Part shown: positions 61,501-64,000 of the stretch, in pieces
Layout of the letters: every line of letters starts with the position of its first letter
How positions within the stretch are numbered: position 1 is the stretch's first letter
From: Lepturacanthus savala
Lineage: Eukaryota; Chordata; Actinopteri; Scombriformes; Trichiuridae
DNA: 64,000 bases
Direction: 5' to 3'
Assembly: GCA_030544235.1 (NCBI GenBank)
Contig: CM060466.1
Coordinates: 5,911,092 to 5,975,091 of the forward strand
The notes under the pieces: generated by a model
Databases searched by the model: none
The model's input: only the letters and a program-made list of their open reading frames with translations
Told to the model about the DNA's origin: nothing
Made by a program: the position numbers and the translations under genes

Positions 61501-64000
61501 AACAGTCTCTACTGAGTTTTTCGCGGTTGCATTTCTTTACTCGGCCGCTGCCTCCCTCTCCTCCTCTGCCTTTTTCTCAGTCGGGGTGGAGCTGTGTGTC
61601 TGAGGTAGCTCAGCTGCAGCTCTCACAGTTCAAGTGCTCGAGTTGACACTCGAAACATTACTGTAAGAGCAATAAAAGCTAATTGAAACCATGTTGCCAC
61701 GGAGTGAGATTCATTAATTCCACCTCCATTTGATATGAACAATGATTTTACCTCTATTACTGGCAGGACAGTAAAGACGAGCGTTAGCGTCACTGAAGTC
61801 AGTAAATCAGACTCCTAATAAACCGATGGCTGTGAGATCGGACTGCCGACTATGACCTGGGACTTCAGTAAGTGAGAGAGGAGATGTAGAGCTATAATTA
61901 GATGATTTTTGCTACATTAAACCGCAAATATATCATGTTAGGGATATCAAAAAGTCTAATAAATCCCAGATAAGTGCAGGATATGGGCCCTTTAATGAAA
62001 TATCACTGTGATAACTAATGGCACGTATCCATTACATGGTACAAGCTCAACTTGGTTCAAACCGAGTTGCTTTACTTTGTTTTTCTTTAGAGATAGTACG
62101 CCCACAATGGCACCGATTGGTTGAATACAAACAAGGCTGCTGCTGCTTTATTTATAGAACCAGACACTCTCATATAGATTTAGAATTTTGATTAAAAAAA
62201 ATACAGAGAAACTGGGTTTTCTAAAAAAAAAAAAAAAGTAAAATATAGATCAATAAAGTTAAATAATGACCAGAGATATAATCTGAAAGGATTCAAAAGG
62301 AGGACCTCAAAGTAAAGACTGTTTTAAGAAAGATGAAAAAGAAAGAAAGAAAGAAAGAAAGAGTGAGTAGCCCACAGCAATGAGAGGAATAAAAGAAAGT
62401 GGTTGTCGAGAGAAAAGGCAGAAATGATGGAATTAAAACTCATAGCGGTTGTGTTCTAAAGCACAAATAAATAATCATCAAACAGTTAAAAGATGATTTA
62501 CTGGAGAGGCAGACGCCCTTGGTTTTAGTTTCATTTTTCTTGGCTCATTTGTGGCAAACAAATAGCAGTAAACACAAAGAGCAACCAGACAATTACACAC
62601 ATCAAATAATTTTTGATGTGTTGGATTGAACATTACACATCGGAAGAGGTTGAATCACTCTGCAACTTGGAACTACCACTTTATGTAATGTATCTCCTAT
62701 AAAAGGTGGTATATTTTAAAGAACATTGGGGATTTTAACAGCACACACCCATAGACACAGACACACAGGATGCTGAGAGTCCCTATGCTGATTCTTTCTT
62801 TCTTCATCTTTCTTGTGGTTAAAGCAGGTAGCATACTCTATTTAAGAATGAGTCTCAGCACACTCTAACCGTGTCATAGTGTCTGAGGTGCGGTTACGTA
62901 CCTGCACAGCTTTAATGTCTCACCTATGACACACAGTCGGTAAATATAAACGGCTTCCTACCAATTTCCTGTGAAACCACAATGGTGGCAACCTTACCCA
63001 GTCAATGACTACACTTTGAATACACGGATTCTCACACACGTAGAAATTAGTGTCTAATTTAAGATTAGACACTCACACACTGTGTGACTGAGCAGTTCAT
63101 TGTCAACATAGCTTCTTGTCGAAAGTTGAAGTAGAGGTGCCAAGTGTGGAGTGTTTGTACATACATATAAACATATATACAGTACTCACAATAAGTTAGG
63201 GATATGGTGAGAGTGGATTTCATACATTTATGGGGGTAATGAATATTGAACTAATAAAAATGGTGTTTCTTTTCATTAATTATTGGTAACATCAAAGGGA
63301 ACTTTTAGTTGTTTTCTTTAAATTCAGACCAAATAGGAAAAGCACTCATGTAATTTTTATTATTGCTAACTTATTATGAGTGCACACACACACACAGAAT
63401 AAGCAAGTTGAGTATAGGTGGCTTCAATCAAGGTTCTTATCCACCTCAAAATCTTTGGTTTGTTATAGCCATTTGAAAAAAACATGCACATAATGCATCT
63501 CCACTCAAAGAGTAGGGCAACCCCTTGAATTCTGCTAGACCCCACCCTGCTAGCATTTTAAAAAAGTGTCTAAAATGCCAGCAGAGAGAGAGAGAGAGAG
63601 ACAGCCCTGCTGTTAATTGTCATTGAGTTGTAGTTTCTGTTCTTGGAAAGCACTGAATACAGCACCCAGGTGTCGCGTTTACTGCCACAGAAGAGGAATA
63701 AATCTCTCGTTCGCGTATGATTTCATCTCTCCGTAACGAGCGGCTATGTGTGAGAACCGTAAACAGGGTGACAGTCGGCCAGCGTTTTGCTAGTTATGCA
63801 AACGAAACCTTCCACAAAATCAGTACCAAAAAAAAAAACGACTCAGTGCAACTAATGAATAAGATCCGACATATTCACAGTAACCTACACCTCCTTTAAG
63901 CTTAAAAGGCACATATGCCTAAAGGCTGGGATGTAGGGAAACGGGGATGTGACTCACCTTGCTCATATTGCCGGCTTGCTGAGCTGCACTGAGGGTGGCG
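26974..64000 (-). CDS. crebbp: crebbp (CBP), CREB-binding protein lysine acetyltransferase; 30 coding exons, 5' end outside the window
   Basis: CBP is a nuclear co-activator that acetylates histones and transcription factors and bridges activators to the basal machinery. The 30 exons have consistent phases and encode 2198 residues plus stop; human CBP has 2442, so about the first 10% (nuclear-receptor interaction region and start) is missing. Order: TAZ1 (exons 4-5), KIX (8-10), bromodomain (17-18), RING/PHD (19-23), acetyltransferase (24-29), ZZ (30-31), TAZ2, NCBD and a polyglutamine-rich tail (31). Residues equivalent to p300 D1399, R1410, W1436 and Y1467 are present, as is the bromodomain asparagine in AWLYNRKTS. 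The C-terminus GDATGDTLEKFVEGL and the [20 protein letters not shown] form of the NCBD identify CBP rather than p300. Teleosts often keep two paralogues (a and b); I cannot tell which this is. Exon numbers follow the 31-exon mammalian gene. Confidence 0.98.
29215..30020 (-). other. crebbp: crebbp intron 30
   Basis: Intron of 0.8 kb. A plus-strand open frame of 143 codons at 29517-29948 resembles nothing I know and has no supporting context. No clear repeat is seen. Confidence 0.55.
30021..30302 (-). CDS. crebbp: crebbp exon 30 (HAT end and ZZ start)
   Basis: Acceptor gctgaag, donor GAG|gtgagc; 94 codons. It encodes VFFVIHLHSAPMVNTLPPIM, DGRDAFLTLARDKHWEFSSL and CNECKHHVETRWHCTVCE of the ZZ zinc finger. 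The acceptor lacks a pyrimidine directly before AG but is fixed by the frame. Confidence 0.95.
30303..32049 (-). other. crebbp: crebbp intron 29 containing an inverted-repeat element
   Basis: Intron of 1.7 kb; its main content is the 616-bp element at 31334-31949. The rest is AT-rich and unrecognised. Confidence 0.7.
31334..31949. mobile_element. non-autonomous DNA transposon-like element with 14-bp perfect terminal inverted repeats
   Basis: The ends ctagggatgggaat (31334-31347) and attcccatccctag (31936-31949) are perfect inverted repeats. The flanks carry a direct repeat ctgcga at 31328-31333 and 31950-31955. The interior has many gattc/gaatc and gaaccggttc palindromes, as in a common teleost repeat. 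No transposase is seen. Confidence 0.85.
32050..32211 (-). CDS. crebbp: crebbp exon 29 (autoinhibitory loop and end of HAT)
   Basis: Acceptor cgtcctcag, donor GAG|gtgcga; 54 codons. It encodes the lysine-rich autoacetylation loop, SKNAKKKNNKKTNKNKSSVS, and NDLSQKLYATLEKHKE. Confidence 0.96.
32310..32477 (-). CDS. crebbp: crebbp exon 28 (acetyltransferase)
   Basis: Acceptor tttctctcag, donor GAG|gtaaaa; 56 codons. It encodes LPYFEGDFWPNVLEESIKEL and EEERKKEENTAASETPE; the TAASE motif fits CBP better than p300. Confidence 0.96.
32478..33094 (-). other. crebbp: crebbp intron 27 with a gtggttctcaaac-type repeat
   Basis: Most of it (about 32580-33025) looks like the repeat that starts agtggttctcaaactt and ends in ggcggtttcagtcctcc, with an AT-rich middle. 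Confidence 0.6.
33095..33260 (-). CDS. crebbp: crebbp exon 27 (acetyltransferase catalytic residues)
   Basis: Acceptor gtcctcag, donor AAG|gtgaag. It encodes YAQGHIWACPPSEGDDYIFH and QEWYRKMLDKAFAERI, carrying the equivalents of p300 W1436 and Y1467. Confidence 0.97.
33366..33479 (-). CDS. crebbp: crebbp exon 26 (acetyltransferase)
   Basis: Acceptor cctcacag, donor CTCGG|gtgagt. It encodes RVYISYLDSIHFFRPRILRT with the equivalents of p300 D1399 and R1410, then YHEILIGYLEYVKKLG. Confidence 0.97.
33569..33715 (-). CDS. crebbp: crebbp exon 25 (acetyltransferase)
   Basis: Acceptor tgacatcag, donor CTAG|gtctgt. It encodes FPYRTKALFAFEEIDGVDVC and FFGMHVQEYGSECPFPNT, part of the acetyl-CoA-binding core. 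Confidence 0.97.
33716..34849 (-). other. crebbp: crebbp intron 24 with dispersed repeat R2 copy 1
   Basis: Intron of 1.1 kb; repeat R2 at about 33935-34320 is the only clear content. Confidence 0.6.
33935..34320 (+). repeat. unclassified dispersed repeat R2, copy 1
   Basis: Shared in order with 48240-48600: ggacattttcagcc, tttatttattaacatgtacc, agctttaatgctaatttagc, atttccaggataacttaat and acatttgac. Same orientation, diverged. Confidence 0.65.
34850..35000 (-). CDS. crebbp: crebbp exon 24 (acetyltransferase start)
   Basis: Acceptor ctcaccgcag, donor CCAG|gtgaga. It encodes TRLGMYIEDRVNKYLKRQNH and VFVRVVASSDKTVEVKPGMK. Confidence 0.96.
35001..35473 (-). other. crebbp: crebbp intron 23 with two microsatellites
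   Basis: Contains (AG)n at about 35276-35317 and (TG)n at about 35431-35451, the latter about 20 nt beyond the exon 23 donor. Confidence 0.8.
35276..35317. repeat. (AG)n microsatellite
   Basis: About 20 uninterrupted AG dinucleotides. Confidence 0.95.
35474..35541 (-). CDS. crebbp: crebbp exon 23 (end of PHD)
   Basis: Acceptor ttttcccag; a weak-looking donor AAAC|gtttgt. It encodes FICDNCLKKSGKARKENKFS and AK. The phase-1 C joins GG of the next exon to give the conserved SAKRLQ. Confidence 0.9.
35639..35716 (-). CDS. crebbp: crebbp exon 22 (PHD)
   Basis: Acceptor ttctgcag, donor CCGG|gtaaga. It encodes FVECKDCGRKMHQICVLHYE, zinc-binding residues of the PHD finger. Confidence 0.96.
35717..36428 (-). 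other. crebbp: crebbp intron 21
   Basis: Intron of 0.7 kb with two A-runs near 36200 and 36300. No recognised repeat or gene. Confidence 0.6.
36429..36485 (-). CDS. crebbp: crebbp exon 21
   Basis: A 57-nt exon; acceptor cgttttcag, donor AACC|gtaagt. It encodes MISKDQFERKKNDVLDPEP. Confidence 0.95.
36486..37164 (-). other. crebbp: crebbp intron 20
   Basis: Intron of 0.7 kb, AT-rich, with a T-run at about 37140-37156. Nothing recognised. Confidence 0.6.
37165..37245 (-). CDS. crebbp: crebbp exon 20 (RING)
   Basis: Acceptor ttcctgcag, donor AGAC|gtgagt. It encodes YHFCEKCFNEIQGESVTLGD. A T-run lies just downstream of the exon on the plus-strand side. Confidence 0.95.
37246..38537 (-). other. 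crebbp: crebbp intron 19
   Basis: Intron of 1.3 kb with two A-runs near 37810 and 38215. Nothing else recognised. Confidence 0.6.
38538..38626 (-). CDS. crebbp: crebbp exon 19 (RING start)
   Basis: Acceptor ccccctgcag, donor ACAG|gtgtgt. It encodes YEFSPQTLCCYGKQLCTIPT. Confidence 0.95.
38627..40052 (-). other. crebbp: crebbp intron 18 dominated by a minisatellite
   Basis: Of 1.4 kb, about 0.92 kb is the CAGCTG minisatellite at 38911-39831. The flanks are AT-rich. Confidence 0.85.
38911..39831. repeat. 43-copy minisatellite, 21-22-bp unit containing CAGCTG
   Basis: The unit is cagctgtcctatagcaccata or a gacaacata-ending variant. I count 43 occurrences of cagctgtcct. Two copies have the rare tgtcctaaag variant about 240 bp apart in similar surroundings, suggesting a higher-order duplication. 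Every unit holds the palindrome CAGCTG. Confidence 0.97.
40053..40292 (-). CDS. crebbp: crebbp exon 18 (bromodomain)
   Basis: Acceptor tctttccag, donor AAG|gtgagc; 80 codons. It encodes DYFDIVKNPIDLSTIKRKLD and FNNAWLYNRKTSRVYK with the acetyl-lysine-binding asparagine, ending LGYCCGRK. Confidence 0.97.
40293..41009 (-). other. crebbp: crebbp intron 17 with a MITE-like copy and (AC)n
   Basis: The MITE-like element is at about 40338-40640, interrupted by an (AC)n tract at 40496-40537. The end near 40955-40985 (gcactttataaataaagttg) resembles a fish retroposon tail. Confidence 0.65.
40338..40640 (-). repeat. MITE-like dispersed element, copy with internal (AC)n
   Basis: The left end agagctgtaacgattagtcg and interior gttctctggttccag, ccagac and gaatcttcagctttggg are the complement of the order seen at 5363-5667. 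The (AC)n expansion sits inside it. Confidence 0.6.
41010..41128 (-). CDS. crebbp: crebbp exon 17 (bromodomain start)
   Basis: Acceptor cttcttccag, donor CCG|gtaggc. It encodes FKPEELRQALMPTLESLYRQ and LPFRQPVDPMVLGIP, helix Z and the ZA loop. Confidence 0.96.
41129..41857 (-). other. crebbp: crebbp intron 16
   Basis: Intron of 0.7 kb; nothing recognised beyond an A-run near 41636. Confidence 0.6.
41858..42029 (-). CDS. crebbp: crebbp exon 16 (acidic linker)
   Basis: Acceptor tgtctgcag, donor AAAA|gtgagt. It encodes KPEPMEVEEKKPEMKTEPKE, the acidic, potentially SUMO-modified linker before the bromodomain. Confidence 0.93.
42030..43191 (-). other. crebbp: crebbp intron 15
   Basis: Intron of 1.2 kb, AT-rich. 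It contains a weak fragment of the MITE-like family near 42470-42560 (gattagtggactaataatcg). Confidence 0.55.
43192..43347 (-). CDS. crebbp: crebbp exon 15
   Basis: Acceptor tgtttcag, donor GAG|gtgggt. It encodes ASLDNRVPTPASAASADLPV and EVKTEPHHDQQD, as in the CBP-specific SIDNRVPTPSS linker. Confidence 0.92.
43348..43652 (-). other. crebbp: crebbp intron 14
   Basis: A 305-nt G-rich intron (plus strand); nothing recognised. Confidence 0.6.
43653..43961 (-). CDS. crebbp: crebbp exon 14 (proline-rich linker)
   Basis: The acceptor lies inside a CAG run (ccag|CAGCAGCAG), donor CCG|gtgaga; 103 codons rich in P, Q, S, T and A. The upstream intron has a (CA)n tract about 40 nt before the exon. 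Confidence 0.88.
43962..44273 (-). other. crebbp: crebbp intron 13 with (CA)n
   Basis: A 312-nt intron with a (CA)n run at about 44003-44025, close to the exon 14 acceptor. Confidence 0.75.
44274..44486 (-). CDS. crebbp: crebbp exon 13
   Basis: Acceptor cctgtag, donor CAG|gtgagt; 71 codons. It encodes MGMSPSRMPQAQGMM and GQFLAQTQFPPGS, ending GMGQPPAQAAVTQ. Confidence 0.92.
44487..46182 (-). other. crebbp: crebbp intron 12 with a GC-richer block and repeats
   Basis: About 44985-45480 is richer in G+C and CpG than the flanks and has two similar segments (ctcccgctgtttattcgg and ctcccgctgttcattcag). At 45732 there is a cagtgtttcccacac motif, as at the ends of some hAT-like elements. A reverse copy of the tatagcacatt repeat is at 45945-46070. 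Confidence 0.5.
46183..46304 (-). CDS. crebbp: crebbp exon 12
   Basis: Acceptor ctctacag, donor GCG|gtgagg. It encodes QAPMGARAASPMNHPQQVNM, matching the QAPMGPRAASPMNH block of mammalian CBP. Confidence 0.92.
46305..46669 (-). other. crebbp: crebbp intron 11
   Basis: A 365-nt intron; nothing recognised. Confidence 0.6.
46670..46732 (-). CDS. crebbp: crebbp exon 11
   Basis: A 63-nt exon; acceptor cttttctccag, donor CAAG|gtacgt. It encodes GPVPLPNMPNQIMNRMQVSQ. Confidence 0.9.
46733..48780 (-). other. crebbp: crebbp intron 10 with R2 copy 2 and an unexplained open frame
   Basis: Intron of 2.0 kb. Repeat R2 copy 2 lies at about 48240-48600. A plus-strand open frame of 79 codons at 47562-47801 has balanced composition but no recognised match. 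Confidence 0.55.
48240..48600 (+). repeat. unclassified dispersed repeat R2, copy 2
   Basis: Same block order and orientation as 33935-34320, including ggacattttcagccactaca and tagctttaatgctaatttag. Confidence 0.65.
48781..48952 (-). CDS. crebbp: crebbp exon 10 (KIX end)
   Basis: Acceptor cctttacag (sense ctttacag), donor CAGA|gtgagt. It encodes DEYYHFLAEKIYKIQKELEE and KRRSRLQKQ, the last KIX helix, then a proline/glutamine linker. Confidence 0.95.
49090..49207 (-). CDS. crebbp: crebbp exon 9 (KIX middle)
   Basis: Acceptor catttcag, donor CGG|gtaggt. It encodes VQAIFPTPDPAALKDRRMEN and YARKVEGDMYESANSR. Confidence 0.95.
49376..49513 (-). CDS. crebbp: crebbp exon 8 (KIX start)
   Basis: Acceptor ccccctccag, donor AAACT|gtaagt. 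It encodes the linker and TRKSWHEHVTQDLRNHLVHK, the first KIX helix region that binds CREB and MLL activation domains. Confidence 0.93.
49711..49810 (-). CDS. crebbp: crebbp exon 7
   Basis: Acceptor tatttacag, donor ACAA|gtcagt. It encodes NQMALGGATMGVTTSEQTNL and SLPNTLNTN, linker sequence. Confidence 0.88.
49811..50279 (-). other. crebbp: crebbp intron 6 with repeat R1 copy 2
   Basis: Almost half of this 469-nt intron is repeat R1 at 49889-50105. Confidence 0.75.
49889..50105 (+). repeat. unclassified dispersed repeat R1, copy 2
   Basis: Begins accaagtttctctggttaat and stays nearly identical to 11970-12120 through gagttcatcctacagcaaca, then has a short replacement (cctacctctgggctg) before matching again at acattaaact. 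Confidence 0.75.
50280..50546 (-). CDS. crebbp: crebbp exon 6
   Basis: Acceptor ctccatcag, donor CTTG|gtaaaa. It encodes NTSAPIDPSSMQRAYAALGL, a hallmark of the CBP/p300 TAZ1-KIX linker, then a glutamine-rich segment. Confidence 0.93.
50547..52915 (-). other. crebbp: crebbp intron 5
   Basis: Intron of 2.4 kb. Its start (about 50612-51292) is bounded by gtggttctcaaac and tttgagaaccac, an inverted pair. The stretch 51560-52260 is less AT-rich and free of obvious repeats. An (AC)n lies at 52280-52300. Another gtggttctcaaa-type copy covers about 52490-52835. Confidence 0.6.
50612..51292. repeat. gtggttctcaaac family element, possibly full length
   Basis: The left end agtggttctcaaacttcttc and right end cctttgagaaccacag are inverted repeats over about 12 bp. 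The middle is AT-rich. Related 5' ends occur at about 18288, 32582, 52492, 54947 and 57872. Confidence 0.6.
52916..53029 (-). CDS. crebbp: crebbp exon 5 (TAZ1, second part)
   Basis: Acceptor tatttgcag, donor CAGC|gtaagt. It encodes AHCASSRQIISHWKNCTRHD and CPVCLPLKNASDKR, completing TAZ1. Confidence 0.95.
53030..56816 (-). other. crebbp: crebbp intron 4
   Basis: Intron of 3.8 kb. It includes a gtggttctcaaa-type repeat at about 54945-55395 and the tRNA-derived SINE at 56560-56745. A 127-codon plus-strand frame at 54513-54896 has no recognisable relatives. The rest is unremarkable. Confidence 0.6.
56560..56745 (-). mobile_element. tRNA-derived SINE, minus strand
   Basis: Read on the minus strand, cagtgggtagagcagc (A-box-like) is followed about 40 nt later by ggttcgaaccc (B-box), then a body with cctttcctgtctctctcc. 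This order is that of a tRNA-derived SINE common in fish. It ends about 70 nt from crebbp exon 4. Confidence 0.8.
56817..57084 (-). CDS. crebbp: crebbp exon 4 (TAZ1, first part)
   Basis: Acceptor cgtgcag|CAG (tandem), donor CAGG|gtaggt. It encodes a glutamine-rich start, [20 protein letters not shown] and LPHCRTMKNVLNHMTHC: zinc-binding helices of TAZ1, the HIF-1alpha/CITED2-binding domain. Confidence 0.95.
57085..58337 (-). other. crebbp: crebbp intron 3
   Basis: Intron of 1.25 kb. A fragment of the repeat with cacatcaaggacccttaa is at about 57870-58050. Nothing else recognised. Confidence 0.6.
58338..58517 (-). CDS. crebbp: crebbp exon 3
   Basis: Acceptor tctttccag, donor ATG|gttagt; 60 codons. 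It encodes MGLGSNGGPFAAQSY through AAVTSVPNM, the linker before TAZ1. Confidence 0.9.
62338..62361. repeat. (GAAA)n microsatellite
   Basis: About six GAAA units. Confidence 0.9.
63184..63381. mobile_element. short inverted-repeat element (MITE-like)
   Basis: The ends actcacaataagttag (63184-63199) and ctaacttattatgagt (63366-63381) are inverted repeats with one mismatch in 16. The interior matches the truncated copy at 8503-8672 (gtggatttcatacattt). Confidence 0.75.
63958..64000 (-). CDS. crebbp: crebbp exon 2, 3' end (cut by the window edge)
   Basis: It encodes ATLSAAQQAGNMSK followed by donor AAG|gtgagt. The AGNMSK ending corresponds to the QAGGMAK boundary in human CBP. Confidence 0.85.

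Larger units (their letters stand above)
58518..63957 (-). other. crebbp: crebbp intron 2 (5.4 kb)
   Basis: The largest intron here. It contains (AC)n near 60671-60695 and 61180-61200, a ccct-rich run at 60836-60868, a (GAAA)n at 62338-62361, an inverted-repeat element at 63184-63381 and (AG)n at 63583-63602. The part at about 60880-61800 is low in obvious repeats and may include regulatory sequence. Confidence 0.6.

Noticed and set aside
26974..64000. EP300 rather than CREBBP
   Set aside because: The C-terminus GDATGDTLEKFVEGL, the [20 protein letters not shown] NCBD form and the DNRVPTP linker are CBP-type; p300 ends differently.

Overview
This is vertebrate nuclear DNA, almost certainly from a teleost fish. 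Genes are split into many small exons with GT-AG introns. The predicted proteins match vertebrate MCRIP2, SLX4 and CREBBP, and the introns are full of repeat types typical of teleosts: tRNA-derived SINEs, Tc1-like and other inverted-repeat elements, and many microsatellites. I cannot name the species. The genes were assembled by hand from splice sites and reading frames, and every intron used is GT-AG with matching phase.

Layout. (1) 1-6.5 kb, plus strand: the last three coding exons of mcrip2 (FAM195A); its start lies upstream of the window. (2) 7.8-23.3 kb, minus strand: a complete slx4 (BTBD12) gene with one noncoding exon and 14 coding exons (4791 nt, 1596 residues). It carries two UBZ4 zinc fingers, a BTB domain, a SAP-like segment and the C-terminal SLX1-binding region. 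(3) 23.4-25.5 kb: AT-rich intergenic DNA with no gene. (4) 25.5-64 kb, minus strand: crebbp (CBP), from the 3' end of its second coding exon to the stop codon. There are 30 exons, equivalent to exons 2-31 of the mammalian gene, covering 2198 residues plus stop: TAZ1, KIX, bromodomain, RING/PHD, acetyltransferase, ZZ, TAZ2 and NCBD, ending in the CBP-type C-terminus rather than that of p300.

How they relate. mcrip2 and slx4 converge tail to tail. slx4 and crebbp point the same way about 2.2 kb apart. In mammals SLX4 and CREBBP are also near neighbours (human 16p13.3) but with DNASE1 and TRAP1 between them; neither is seen here. The products do not form one pathway: MCRIP2 is a small co-repressor-interacting protein, SLX4 is a scaffold for DNA-repair nucleases, and CBP is a transcriptional co-activator acetyltransferase.

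Nothing here looks like an undescribed multi-gene system. The points most worth a second look are a 43-copy CAGCTG-containing minisatellite in crebbp intron 18, a 64-nt slx4 intron that imitates a frameshift, a cluster of upstream ORFs in the slx4 leader, a duplicated 3' splice-site region in mcrip2, tandem CAG acceptors, and several repeat families present as recognisable paired copies across the locus.
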